Positions 50,097 through 62,857 of a stretch of DNA of 64,000 nt are shown here, piece by piece. Source of the DNA: Pararge aegeria (lineage: Eukaryota > Arthropoda > Insecta > Lepidoptera > Nymphalidae). The translations under genes and the position numbers were made by a program. Each line of letters opens with the position of its first letter. Within the stretch, counting starts at the first letter, position 1. Below the pieces are notes generated by a model that saw only the letters and a list, made by a program, of their open reading frames with translations, was not told the origin of the DNA and searched no databases. Where the stretch lies: contig NC_053187.1 of the NCBI RefSeq assembly GCF_905163445.1, forward strand, positions 10,664,001-10,728,000, read 5' to 3'.

Positions 50097-53000
50097 ATGT
50101 TACTCTTACTGGTAATTATTACGTGCTTATACTAGATGCATTTAATATTCAAATTGCAGAATCTATCACGTGACGCGAGTGTTATTTTTAGTTTATTTAA
50201 TGATTAAACATCAGTGTTATGAACTTTACGTCTGTCGTCCTTCCCGCTGATTGCGCTATGTTTTCAAAGACATGTCGCAAAAACTCGACTTAACAAGTAC
50301 ACTGTTTAATCACTATTTGTGTGGATGCGTGAATGTCATTAGTGTTACGATGCTGGCATTTGCATAGAAGTCACTTTGAAAGCATTTTAAAATAAAACGT
50401 TTTATTTTTTTCGCAAATTAAGTAGATATACATACCTCGATATTATTATTATGGTGACTAAAAGTCGTTAAGGTTGAATTCTTTGTTATTTTTCTATTAA
50501 CTGGTTTCCTACTAAAATAATTATGACGGCATATTGCTATCCACACCTTCACATAAAATTGTTTTGTTTGTTTTTTTAATGAATGTGACTCCTGCACGAT
50601 AATGGATATTTTTATTTGTAGTATCAGGATTGTTTTTGTATTGTTAATTACTAACCATACGCCTAAATTTAGTATCTTCTACGTTTCAGGTTATCGGGAT
50701 GTCAGCTTTGGTAGAGATATTAGGTGCTAGTCCTGCTGTTGATAGTCAACCTAGGCCTCAAGTCATACGTTATGACTTAGATACAGATAATATGCCGAAT
50801 TCTTATAAATATCAGTAAGTATTTTTAAAACTTTTTGTATAAGTTTACCTATGACAATCAATAAGTATAATGTATAAGGGAGAGCTTCCGAATATAATTA
50901 GTAGCTTATGTAAACCAAGGACACACAAAGTAGGATACATAAAGGACGAAACTATAAGGAATATTTTTTCAACTAAAGAACTCAATATGTTAATCAGTTG
51001 TTTGATAGTCCAGATCTGATCTCAATAGTTTTAGCGAAAGTTATTTACACTACTTATTACAGTATTACACTTAAATAATTTGCATTGCTGGCGTCTGCTA
51101 CCTTCCTCTTTTAATAACAACTTCGGTAATAAAAGTTAATATTTTGTTTAAGGGCAAACAATAACGAATTTGTTTCCTTAACTTAAAAGTTTAATTGTTT
51201 GAATCGAATATAATGACTTAATGACTTAAAGAAAATAGCTGTGATAGCTTAATATCAACATCACAGGCTTTAGCGGTGAAGAAAACCATCGTTAGGAAAC
51301 CAGCATGCCTCGAAGTTGTTTAAAATCTTCTTAAAGGCGTGTAATTTTCTACTGATCCGGCAGGCGTGGAATGCCTAAGTCCTTATTATTCTGAGACGAG
51401 ACTTCTGACCTGTAGTTAGATTAGTCTATCCTACATTAACTCTCATTATAATATATTTTGAGGATACATGTAAGGAATACAGATACTTCTACTGAATTGT
51501 ACTATCTTTGTGGTCTCAAAATTAATGCAAGTGGACTAAAAAAATCCTAATTGTTTCATTCTATCATTTCTGGACACTGGGTTTGATACTTAAATCAAAG
51601 TAAAAGAAAAATGAAACTATAGGTATATAAGAACTTTAAAAACAAAATGATTCACGGATGTAACTCTACATATGTAGATATACAAAGTTTTCTTTTTTAT
51701 AAACTTAATAGGTAGGTACTTTTTTATTCTTATTTAATTCGGTGTCGTAAGCTTTTCGTACCTATATCAGCTATCTAAAGTTTTTGCTCATTTGCATTAA
51801 TTATGTCATCAGAAACTACTTTATTATGGAATTTATGAATTTACGGGCATCCTGGACTATGTCATCGCTTGACAAGTTTAAAAATTCCTAAAGTTTAAGT
51901 TACCTGCACCAAACCATAAAAGTAGGTATTATCATCTCGTAGATGGTAAACATTTAATTTTACATCTTCGACCTAGAACACAGAATCAATAGTAGTAAAT
52001 TATGTCTCATTGCTTTCCAGGACAATATTGTTTGAAAAAGTAAAAATTTAAAAGGATATCTTATAATTTTATATTTCTGTAACCAAATAGTAAAAAGGGC
52101 TCTTGTGATACAATTCAGTACCTCCATCTGCCTGGCAATTTCCTTTTTTTAGTTCAAATTTGGAAAAATTCAATTTAAGGATTTCTTAGACAAATCGGGA
52201 ATAAATTGAGTTTACAGAAGATTTACAGATATTATCTAACTGAATAGTTTAGCTGCATGTTTGCAAACAACAATTATAGTTTAAAAATAAACTGCTATAC
52301 GAAAATTTTCAAAGTTCCGAAAGTCCAAATATGTTTTTTCCATACTTTACATATTGTTAATTAAGTGCAAGATTTATCTAGATCAGATTGTCTTGATAGT
52401 GAGGTATATTTTTTATGTCTAATAATGACGATCGAGAAGCACCAAAGATCCATATTTTGGCAGTCCATGGTATTAAAGTCCGTCGTACCATCAGACTGGC
52501 TGCAGTAAGACGAAAGAGCGGTTGAGCCCCTTCGCCTTTTTTCTCTAAACTACCATTACTTCTGGCTTGCTTTACAAATACCATTACTTCAGAGTGATAA
52601 TACTACTGCAAAATAAATTGTAACTCGTTTAGAATATAGCTTTCTACTGACCAAATAATGTTTATATTTAATCAGTCAAGTGGTTTTTGTGTCTGTCATT
52701 CAAAAAATCTTTTGTAAAAATGAGACAATGGTCATTAAAAAAATTGTTACCTGATTTAATACTCTAAGCTTATTCAGATTGTTATTGGATGCCAACTTGT
52801 CCACCCACGTTAAAGCTTCTGTGATTTGTAACTATTGCTTGCTCTTCTTTAAAAGTATTTTATAGGTGTTTTTTTTGTTAATCTCAACCGCTTTACATCT
52901 ACTGATTGTAGGTCTGGTCTTTCGTAGGAATAACTATACGCCTTTGCCATGTGACGCTTGTGTTCCCTGAGAGGTTAATGAGTTTTCTTAATGTAATCTA

Positions 53001-56000
53001 TCTTGAACTCTATTAGCTTTATTAAACATACTATCTCAATTTATGACCCGATGGAACCAAACTTAGGGGATACATATAAACCCTTAAGAATACGAGTTTT
53101 AAAATACGATTGCAGCGTTTAGTTTAGAGGCACAGTAATTCTTCAATAAAGATATATTTGCTTCTTAGGCAACCCTTCATATACTCATAGTTAATGTTCT
53201 AAATATTTGTTGTCATTATAACATTTTCTACAGGTGTTCAATAATGGTAATTTAAAAAAACGTGGCTCCTGCACCATTTCACTCTAAAACTATCATTACG
53301 TAGTATAAAACCTAGTTTCTTCCGCTGTTTGTACGCTTAAACGGATTTTAATGCATCAGCAATAGGAATTGATTCAAGAGGAATGTTTATATGTAGTTAA
53401 CATGTAAAAAGCCAAAAATATCTTTATTCAAGTTGGCCCGGCCCATTGCTCGCTGCGTACATTACATGAGAATAACACGGTAGTGAGATGTTAACGATAC
53501 TGCTAAACTTAAAACTAAAGCTACGACGATTCCAAATGCGTCCTGGTCTAAGAAGAAGCCCGCAAAAACTTAGCCGGGTGTTTTTTTTTTGTTATCACCA
53601 TCTCTCATAGAAGTGCAACCTGGCAATAACTCGCACCTAAGCTTTTTTATCGATAACGTAGTCCTTTATACTATAATAGGACTTTTCTAAAAGCTTACGT
53701 TCAATACAAACTTTAAACTTTTAAAGAGACATGTATTTATATTATAGTAGACTAAAGCGAAGAAATTCTAAGATTTTTTTATTGTAACCAACATATTTTG
53801 TACGTTTACATTGCAAACGAGGGATAAACCTTACGATATAGATTAAATTAATGTACTATGGAATTCTATTATTTATCATTTCAAATTGCCCCACGTTAGT
53901 CCCACATTGCACCCGTGTAAAGTCGTGGCGGTTCACTAGTAACTCTATAACATCTCACAACACTCTGTATCGCAATCTTCCATCCAGACATGACTGGAAT
54001 CGATTTTTTTTTCTGTTTTTTATTTGCATTCCACAAGTCGTAGAGTTCATAATAAATTAAATTTCATATTTTTATTAGTGTTCTTACTCTTGGAGGAAAT
54101 AGCACAGTTTAAATTATTAGTAATTAAATACAAGCAAACTACTGAATATTTTTTATTTTATCTCAATGTTTTAATTAAGAAAACGTACTTTCAATTTCCT
54201 TTAGAGGTAACTAGGACATATTTTTCAATATAGTAGACAACTATTTAGTCAACAATATGATTATTGTTTCCGCTCTAAAGAAGTTCATACTCATTTCGCA
54301 GCACTCAGCAACTAAACAAACTATGCACTACTATTTAAAATATAAATAATTGAAAAACACGAACCCAACACCACGCTGCGCTCACAGTGACAATATTTTA
54401 TAAAACTTGATCTAAGCGTTCGTTACAAACGTTTTTTGACCTCTAACTAACATTTTTATTAAAACTTGAAGTTAAATAATAAAAACAATGGCAAAATAAT
54501 GAAGAAGAATTGCCAAAAAAGCGCGTGAGAATTAATTGTTGTATGTTTATATTGATTTTATATTCCTTCTCAGATCTAAGTATTTTAAGGATTTAAAAGA
54601 GCAATCGCATACAGTTGTGTTTATGAAAGTATTAAAAATAAGTTGGGTCATAAATATTAGCTGTAGCATTCAATATTAATGCTGGGTATTTTAAAGTCCC
54701 GAATCATCATAATTACATTCTCAGAGTTAACGCCAATTTAATTATGTACACCGAAATATTTTAATCGTACCCACTGTGAAGAATGCTAAGTAGGTGTGTT
54801 AGTAGTGGCGTGCACTTCATACATGCACAAAAGCACTGCTTTGGCCTAACTTAATATTTGCTATATTCCTGTTTTATGGCCAAAACTCCTGTGCACGGCA
54901 CTAAGTATGTTAAAACAATTACTAAAGTATTATAGTTATACTTAATGCGGTTGCATCAGTTTGTAATATTTTTGAGTAAAATATTGAATAAGCGCAAATC
55001 TATGGTGCTTGAGTAACAAAAAGCTTTTTATACAATGAAACCGGCTAGTTAAAACATTTTATTTTATAAAACTACTTTATTTAATTAATCATATACCCGC
55101 TAAGCAGGCCACTGTGTAGTAACACAGTGGCCTGCTTAGCGGGTATGCACAGGGTATGCAGATGATACAATCTCCAGTACAAATTATAAGTACTTAAGGG
55201 TAGGTTTTTTATAACTCTTACTTAACGTTTTCAGCATATTATATCATCTGCATACCCTGTGCATACCCTCTATGCACGCCACTGCTACTACATATTTAGT
55301 TAGTCGTTTCCAAATTTCAAAAACGAATAAAAAGATACTTAGATCGATAATTATATTTTGTTTAACACCTATAGTTTGTGTTTTTTATAATAAATCAGGT
55401 AAATTCACACCGTTGTTGTTTTGTATTTTGCAAGCTCTGGCACTAGGACGTACCTTTTGAAGAGTCATCGATGAATCTTCAAAAATAAAACGTTTATTAT
55501 ATAACAATTACTTACTTGCATCTAGTATCTAGTAGTAGATAGATAGATAGGTCTACCACTAGATACCGCACCGGTAAGCGCAGCGTTGGTCGACCCCCAA
55601 CCTGGTGGTCAGACGACATTAAACGAGTCGCGGGGAGCCGCTGGATACAAGCGGCCAAGAATCGTGGAGTTTGGAACGCCCTACAAAAGACCTATGTCCA
55701 GCAGTGGACGTCCGTCGGTTTATTTGATGATGATGATGATCTAGTATATTTGCTCCTCTTTATTTAAAAGTAGACAAGTATTTTTATAGATAGTTAATTA
55801 TTTAGTACGTGTGTTGGCTGGCCCGATTTTATATTTAAGATATTGTGGAGTCATCTGTCGGGGTGCGGCCCTCGAAGCTTTGCCTCCTTACCCGGGCTGT
55901 CCCTGAATAGTTAAATTCACCACAGGAGCCGGTAGAGAGCGCTGCGGTTATGTTCCAGGTTACATTTAATTTTGACGATGTATGCTGAGCACGCCTGTCT

Positions 56001-59000
56001 ACTATCTATATATAAGTTTAAAAAAGTGCAAGGAGAATTAGCAATACCTATAAAGCTACCGTGTTAAGGCCGGAATTAAGGCAAAAGCAATTATAGTAAA
56101 TAATTTTCTCAAAATACGAACTATGATTATTATTGTTTATGCTTATGTTTATTGCTGAATTGTTGTCATCAAACTATTTATGTACGTGGTACATATAACC
56201 TTTTTTAGGATTTAAAAACATAAATGTCATAGTATTGTATTCCGGGGTGATAAAACTACGCAGTTGAAATGGCGACCCATAGCTAGTCATGCATACATTT
56301 GACTTTGCAGTTTAAATGCTCGATATTTTATAAAACTTTATTATCTTACTTACTACTTACTTACGTTTTAAATGTACTACAACAGTACATTTAAAACTGT
56401 TATTTTTATTAATTTGTTTTATATTTTTGTGAATTGTGGCAGTCAGTCCTAATAACTCTTTTTAACTTACCCCTGAAAATATATGACAAATTTCTAGGTT
56501 CAATATGGTTACATTCGATGTCATGTAAATTAAGCTAAATTTGGTACACACCCCGAAAAGCAGGAGAATTAGTATGGTGTAATTAATAATTTCTTCAATC
56601 CTCAAACTCCACACCAAACAGATCTTCGGCAATGTACCCTCTACTCACGTTTCTCTCCGAAACCTCAGGAGATGTTGCTTTTTTAATGAATAATTGTTAG
56701 GTATTTTGAAGCTATAACATACGATGTTAATATCGCTTCAAAATACCTAATACTTGTAACTTCCTGTTTAAAAATAACAAGTATTCAAGTCATTAGTATT
56801 TTTCCGGTAACGAGAAACTAACGAGTCATTGTTACATACCTAGTAACGCAACTAATACAAAAACGATACCAAAAGAAAACAATCCTAACAAATGAATTCG
56901 ACCTTTTGCATCAGCATCGTCATTATGATGGCCCACTACAGGGCACGGGTCTCCTCTCATAATGAAAAGGCTTCAGGCCGTCGACTTCACATGCCCTTGA
57001 TAAAATTATGGAGAACCCTCAAGCATGCAGGTTTCCTCACGGAAAGCAAGTGATATTTAATTGCTTAAATTTAAAACACACATAACTCTGAAAAGTTAGA
57101 GGTGCGTGATCGGAATAACCGGAATCGAACTCGGTACACCCGAAAGGGAAGCCGATGCCTTACCCACTAGGTTCCACTGCTTCATAGACAATGACCTGAT
57201 CATTATCTAATCGACATCATCTTATCAACATAATCTCATCAATAGTGCTGATGATATTTTCCCGTGCATAATTATGGTACAAGAATGACGTAGGATATGT
57301 TTCTGAGATTGTCCTGATTTTAAGGCGCTAGTTTATACTACAATAATATTTATAAACGAAAACTATCATATGCCAGAAACTTCGTCTGTGTAGCGATTCT
57401 GTTTATACCCCGTGAGATTAGGAAATTTTACAGCAGTGCCTGTGTTATTCTTATGTGTGGTACGACTGTGAGATCATAGTGAATCAATAAATAATTTCTT
57501 TATTTTTGTCTTAGTCCAGAAACCAAGCTAAGTGAAAGCAATGGAAATTTCGTAGACATTGAAAAATATCTTAAAGGTGTTTCTTATTTTTTAACTAAAA
57601 GCCCAATTACCAAGTATTAAGGATATAACTTAAATAATGTAATACTTTCAAGCGCTCTTCCTCTGCTTGAATACTTTAAACTATACCTCACTGATATGAC
57701 ACGAATGCAAAATACGAAATAAATCAATGGCACCAAACCCAATATATCTTTATCGTAATCGTAATCAAAAACCAGACTTAAACATCATGTTCAGTTTACA
57801 GCTAAGATTCTTACGAAATAACAGTAAGGGAGGTATAAAAACAATTCAAAAATAAACCAGGCGGTCAAATAAGTCAACTTACACCATCAGCTACGTCTTC
57901 TCGTCATGTTAAATTTTTTAAATGGTTACGATCCTTATAAGGCTTAATGAACTCGAATGCGACAATGACGTTACAAAAAGTAGAACAGCCGTCAAGTGCA
58001 AAAAAACTTGGTTCTTGAATAAAGTGTTACGCCTCTTTTAAGTTGGATGCCCGTTTGCGTTCCGAGCACCCGAATATATTTTTATCTGTGTTCTTATAAC
58101 ATAGATTCAGGTGTTGGGTTGGTAATACAATCCGAATCTATTATAATGTAACTAACTTATCTGGGAGTGAATAGGAGGAGTTTGTTGTCATATTACATAT
58201 GTACGTGTATTATTCATTATTTTAACTTTTAACAATATTTTGAGGTATTACAGCACGATTGCTCCTTATCATCATAATCTCAGCCAACAGACATTAACTG
58301 CATTACATAGGTCTTTTGAAAGTATATTCAAACTATACGAAACTATTTGCCACGTCCTCTAAGTGCATCATTAACCCTAATAAGACGAGGTTACAAATGT
58401 ACAGTTATCCTTTAAAACAGTGTGCCAAAAAAAAACAAAATATTATACCTTAAACATTGTGCACCGAAACAGTAAAAGATAAGAGCAAAAAGTATAAGTA
58501 ACTTAAGTGACTCTTATCAGCTTTCGTTAATAACATTACCAGCGATATATGGTAAAATATTTAAGAGGTGAATTAGCACATTGACAAGGACTGCGAGGAC
58601 GTGGATTCGATTTTCGGTCGAGTTAACACTCCACTGCTAGACTTATGGTCTCTATCAACGGTAGAGTTTGCTTATAACACCACGATGGGCAGATATTAAA
58701 ATATAAATTGGTGATCGCAGCACTCAGGATGCTGCCGCCAGTTATTCATTATATTCCATAAGTCACCTCGTACGACACCCGTGCGTACAGTTGTATGGTT
58801 ACAACTGTATTGTAATGGAATGTGATATAAATTCTTAATGCCCAACTTAGAGCAGCGTTGAGTATTTAAGCTCTAAATATTTCTTTTCTACGAGCCTAAC
58901 GTTAATTTATACACATGCTTACTATCTGTGGTAGGCAACGCGTATACATTGCCTAAGAAAGAGTCGGATCTGATAAAACATAATTAAAACGATATGCTTT

Positions 59001-61236
59001 ACCGGCAGTGCTATTTCGTTTCTGCTGTACAACTATAATAAACAAATAAAACAATACCCAGTACGATTATGAGTATTGTTTCTGCTATTTTATAGGTTTT
59101 ATTGTATAACTGGAAGTACGGAAAATTGTTCCATAAGGTGCTCGTGCATTATGTGTAAAGTATTTATGGAAACAATACTACGGATGTGCTCACAAAATGC
59201 GTATTTATTTATCAATTAAGTAGGTAATCAATATTCACATTATTGTATTCCTCAGTCAACCAAAGTTAGAAATATCAATGCTTACGTTCTGGGTATTTAC
59301 CTACTAGATAGAACTTGATAGAAGGGAGTATGTTCTTATAGGTATTTACCACTTTTGAACCTAACCTCTGAAAAAGATCAACTCTATCGTTACTATTTTT
59401 CTATTATTGTAATGTCAACTTGCACACATTAAAACTGTCAATCTAAACATTTTTTTATTGCACTACAAGTTAGCCCTTAACTGCAATCTAACCTGATGTT
59501 AGGTGATAATGCAGTCTAAGATGCTAGCGGGATAACCTGTTTGGGGTAGGCATGGCAATCCAATTCTACGCGGTATCGTACCGAAACGCTAAATCGCTTT
59601 GCACCACGTCTTTCTCGGTTAGGTGGTAACCAGCCGCGGCTAAAGCCTCTTACCAGACAAACAATTTAATTATATTATTACTTTTCATAGCAGGAAACTA
59701 TTTACCGCGCCATCTTTTGCTGGGAAATTTTGGTGTGCATGCTTAAACTATTCCCCAACCCACGTGATAGCTACCACTATGCAAAAAAAACATGTAGATC
59801 TCCTGCCCTGCGAAAAATAAAAAACTTTTTGATCCCACGGGAACCTTACATTTTATTCGGACATAAAAAATAGCCTATGTGAAATTTAGACTGGCGCAGT
59901 GAGCAGCGACTCTGCTTTCTGAGTCCAAGGCCGTGGGTACGCATCCCACAACTGAAAAATGTGTATGTGATAAACAGGAAGGTTTTTCACTGTCTGGGTG
60001 TATATATATGGGTGTATGTATATTATAATTATTTATGTAAATTATTCATAAAAACAATATTCATCAGTCATCTTAGCATCCATAACACTAGCTACGCTTA
60101 CTTTGGGGCTAGATGGTGATATATATATATATAGACTATTATCTATGTCTGTGCTTAACTAGATAGAAATCCGTTCAGTCATCGTGCGTGATTGAGTATT
60201 AAGCAACCATCCAAACTTCGGCATTTATTATAATAATTTTTGCCCGGGACTTAATTCGGGAGGAAATTTTCATTTGTATGTCTATAGGTATTATTCTCTA
60301 ACCCCTCAACTTCTTAAATGAAAAAGGTTTCTAATGTTTGAGTTTTTATTTAAAATTTTGGATTTCACCCAAGTTAATTCGTAAACAAAACATGCGAGGA
60401 CACGCAAGTATTGGATTTATCCGCTGGCAGCATTTCAATGTGTCAAAAATGGAACGCACAGAATCAATAGCCTTTCACAACTTTTGTTATCTTATGTCGC
60501 AATCGACCTAACGTAGGTTATACTAAAACTTCGTTTTGGGATATTTTTTTAATTCGTTTTCTTCAATGAAATTTAAAAGATAAGGAGTGGACTAAGGAAT
60601 TTTTTAATTACCCTACTAGATAGCTTCAAGATTTTTTTTAGATTCTGTAAAAACTAGATCCACGCGGCTTATTAAATAAATCTACTAATAAAATTTTTGC
60701 TTTAAGAAGAATAATCCTTGAGCGTGCACGTTTGAATTATTTACGCTGATGCCCGCGACTTCGTCTGCGTATTTTTTGCTTTTATATAAATCGCGGGAAC
60801 CGTATATTTTTCCGGAATAAAAAGTAACCCAGATGTTAATCCAGGGTAAATTTATCTTCATTCCCAGTCAAATTCGTTCAGTAGTTTTTGCGTGAAAGAC
60901 TAACAAACATCCATCCTTAGAACATTTCGCATTTATAATGTTAGCAAGATTTTATTTGATTGTCAGTATTTAGCGTAGCCTAATGAAGTATGCTACTTGA
61001 TATATGGATGATACGAATAAATGTGAATTTATATTTATTTTTCTAATTTCAGCTACGACGCAAGTGATGGGTCGTCAAGAACGGAGCACGGCGCTATGGT
61101 AGATTCAGGCAAAGGGGAAATGGCACTAGACGTCCTTGGCGCCGTCCGTTGGTACGACGAAAAGGGTCATCTCTTCGAAATGACGTACAAAGCGGGAAAA
61201 AGAGGCTATAGGACAATAATAAAAATGTTATCTTAG
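50097..61236 (+). CDS. Divergent RR-type cuticular protein, 107 aa (CPR gene E)
   Basis: Exons 50097-50111 (MLLLL), 50690-50814 and 61053-61236 join in frame, with the same phase-2 second intron as the other CPR genes, to 107 aa. The signal peptide ends near ILGAS. PQVIRYDLDTDNMPNSYKY matches the pre-domain of the paralogues. The RR region (about 47-104) has ASDGSSRTEHG and then VRWYDEKGHLFEMTYKAGKR with GY. PDG has become DEKG and the ADENGFxP core has become KAGKRGYRT, but aromatic spacing is kept. Intron 2 is about 10.2 kb, packed with transposons; a possible alternative last exon is at 57515. Pairing of exon 2 with the distant exon rests on phase and homology. Chitin binding may be weakened. 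Confidence 0.72.
54803..54902. mobile_element. hAT-type MITE, older copy
   Basis: Ends 'tagtggcgtgcact' and 'gtgcacggcacta' are inverted, and the interior 'catacatgcacaaaagcact' matches the better copy at 61577-61719. The target duplication is no longer visible. Confidence 0.55.
55094..55145. repeat. Perfect 24-bp inverted repeat with 4-base loop
   Basis: Left arm 55094-55117 (tacccgctaagcaggcc...) and right arm 55122-55145 (...ggcctgcttagcgggta) are exact complements around the loop agta. The right arm overlaps the start of the next element at 55144. Confidence 0.9.
55144..55265. mobile_element. MITE-like element with 24-bp inverted ends
   Basis: 'tatgcacagggtatgcagat' plus 'gata' at 55144-55167 is complementary to 55242-55265. 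The right flank 'tatgcacgccactg' resembles a hAT-type end. A related end-fragment lies at 42306-42352. Confidence 0.7.
55555..55742 (+). mobile_element. RTE-clade LINE, 3' end with (GAT)n tail
   Basis: The plus strand translates to RTGKRSVGRPPTWWSDDIKR, then VAGSRWIQAAKNRGVWNALQ, then KTYVQQWTSVG, the conserved C-terminus of RTE-type reverse transcriptases (W-DDI, AG-W, W--L--AYVQQW). It ends in repeated GAT. The element is heavily 5'-truncated. Confidence 0.75.
56697..56750. repeat. Short palindromic element, 16-bp perfect arms
   Basis: 'ttaggtattttgaagc' (56697-56712) and 'gcttcaaaatacctaa' (56735-56750) are exact complements around a 22-base spacer that is itself partly palindromic. Confidence 0.8.
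57515..57620 (+). other. Possible alternative terminal exon of CPR gene E
   Basis: A good acceptor (tttatttttgtcttag) precedes an open frame that continues gene E exon 2 in phase and ends at TAA 57618-57620. It would add PETKLSESNGNFVDIEKYLK and GVSYFLTKSPITKY. The SNG and YLK positions loosely match SDG and ELK of an RR-1 domain start. An internal donor (gtgttt at 57577) would put the exon at 61053 out of frame, so it can only be a terminal exon, a decayed exon of another CPR copy, or chance. Confidence 0.3.
59465..59665 (-). repeat. Interspersed repeat family R1, minus-strand copy
   Basis: 'gcagtctaagatgctagcgg' and 'ccgaaacgctaaatcgcttt' identify the family. Confidence 0.7.
59889..60130 (+). 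mobile_element. tRNA-derived SINE (family R2), copy 5
   Basis: 'gactggcgcagtgagcagcg' head and 'tttggggctagatggtgat' end, followed by an AT microsatellite (60119-60134). The B box has decayed (gggtacgcatccc). Confidence 0.8.
60745..60955 (-). mobile_element. Helitron-type element, minus-strand copy
   Basis: 'gatgcccgcgacttcgtctg' on the left and 'catttataatgttagcaag' on the right are complements of the same ends as the 39851-40283 element. The left CTAG end is eroded. Confidence 0.5.
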
Positions 61237-61576
61237 AGATCATATGAAACGAAATTCAAACGAGACTGGAAGTGATAATGATAAAATAATTTATTTGATT
61301 GTCGATTATTTATTTATTAAATTAAACTAAGTTATTGAAAATGATGCTCTTTTAACGATCTCCCTGTTTTCTCACAAGCTTAAACTGCTTCCATTTGTAA
61401 GTAAGACTGTTTAAGTCTTGCGTAGGTATACTCTTGTATTTTCTTATAATATAATAACATCCGTCCTGGCGTTTCGCATGGCATAGGCAACTTTTTTTTA
61501 TTTTTTTTATTTACGATACCTGCATTCATTCATCAATGCAAATAAAGAATCAAACGAAACTTATATGCATTGTGGG

Positions 61577-61719
61577 CAGTGGCGTGCACTTGATACATGC
61601 AGAAAAGCACTGCATACCCAAATTATTGTATATAACTCGTCTTGAAGGGGATTTTTTCCATTTTATGCCATGCACCTGCTTTATGCATACCCTGGTCAAA
61701 AACCCTGTGCACGCCACTG
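61577..61719. mobile_element. hAT-superfamily MITE, 143 bases, with intact 8-bp target duplication
   Basis: Inverted ends 'cagtggcgtgcac' and 'gtgcacgccactg' bound the element. The 8-base duplication attgtggg sits exactly on each side (61569-61576 and 61720-61727). An 8-bp duplication with CAGTGGCG ends is diagnostic for hAT transposons. The element is too short to encode transposase. Confidence 0.88.
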
Positions 61720-62179
61720 ATTGTGGGTGGTGTCAAACGAAAGATGTTATGCTCAATATATAAAACCTTTCTTCTATTTGCGATATCTATAAATATCCAA
61801 ATATTGCAGTGCATGTGTTTCAAGAAAGTGGTGGTTTAAAGGAAACTAAAAATAAACGAAAGATGGGCATTGCACCTTTGGATTACTGACTAGACTAACA
61901 GACTGATTTCTTCAGATATTTAGAAAGTCGTTTGGTCATCTAGCTAAGTCTATTAAATTAAATCAGCTTAACTATGTTTGTATTCGCAAAACTCAAAAGT
62001 CTAGTCTTTTGATTACTTTGTCTTTTTTCAGTACTTTGCATTTTGATAAAAGATTTTGTGTATTTACCCCTAAATTAAAGGAAGGAAACCTAATTGAGGA
62101 ACAGGAAATGAAATAAGACTAAACTATACTTGAAACATGGTTGATTAAAACTTACAGCTAGTATATCAATATTTTTTTA

Positions 62180-62385
62180 TTTTACTACAAGTGCTTGACT
62201 GCAATCTCGCCTGGTGGTAAGAGATGATGCAGTCTAAGATGGTAGCGAGCTAACCTGTTAGGGAGTATGGTACTCATATCCCTAATTGGTTTCCACGCGA
62301 CATCGCACCGAAACACTAAATCGCTTAGCGGCACGTCTTTGTCTGTAGGGTGGTAACTAGACACGGCCAAAGCCACCAGGCTAAA
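62180..62385 (-). repeat. Interspersed repeat family R1, minus-strand copy
   Basis: 'cttgactgcaatctcgcctg', 'gatgcagtctaagatggtag' and 'ccgaaacactaaatcgctta' mark this well-kept copy. Confidence 0.75.
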
Positions 62386-62409
62386 AAAATATAATTTAAA
62401 AAAAAGGAC

Positions 62410-62449
62410 TAAACTGGGTTACTTCTTTATAAAGAAGTAGCCCAGTTTA
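62410..62449. repeat. 40-bp palindrome with no loop
   Basis: 'taaactgggttacttcttta' is followed at once by 'taaagaagtagcccagttta'; one base pair of twenty is a mismatch. Confidence 0.85.
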
Positions 62450-62788
62450 ATCTTTATATTTTGAACTTTATCTCTCTAGGCTATTTATACCTACGGTTTA
62501 TCTTGATTATATCTTCCTATTACTTTTTCCAGTTTTAATATTAGTGCCCCTTATAAAGGTAATGGAAATTTACATAGTTGTATTTAATGACAACAGGTCC
62601 ATGCTATTTTGATGGAATAACCATTTCATAACGTTTCTAACAATTGGCCATACGCTTTGACGTTATAAAGCTGTCCTCGAGTACGCTGTGTGTCAATTTT
62701 GTTCTTGAAATGATATTTCATCATTTATCCACGTTATCACCTCAGTTGCAAATAGCTCAGGTGCTATAACTTCAGCAAACAATCTGTG

Positions 62789-62796
62789 TATTTAAG
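62789..62796 (+). promoter_or_regulatory. TATA-like box of CPR gene G with initiator
   Basis: TATTTAAG lies 30 bases before an initiator TCAGTC at 62819-62824. The ATG follows at 62858. Confidence 0.6.
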
Positions 62797-62857
62797 AAAA
62801 ATATTTGGATACCTTAACTCAGTCGCAGGTGGCATCATCAAGAAAAAATTATAAGAA

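Larger units (their letters stand above)
50815..61052. other. Ten-kilobase intron of CPR gene E filled with repeats
   Basis: Identified in order: R3 copy about 51245-51430; hAT-type fragment 54803-54902; nested inverted repeats 55094-55265; RTE-type LINE end 55555-55742; short MITE 56697-56750; minus-strand R3 copy with tRNA-like head 56925-57175; possible exon 57515-57620; tRNA-like fragment about 58560-58800; minus-strand R1 copy 59465-59665; R2 SINE 59889-60130; minus-strand Helitron-type element 60745-60955. Other stretches show nothing clear. Confidence 0.6.
61237..62788. other. Intergenic region between CPR genes E and G
   Basis: Contains the hAT MITE at 61577-61719, a minus-strand R1 copy at 62180-62385 and a hairpin at 62410-62449. 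Nothing else recognised. Confidence 0.55.
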
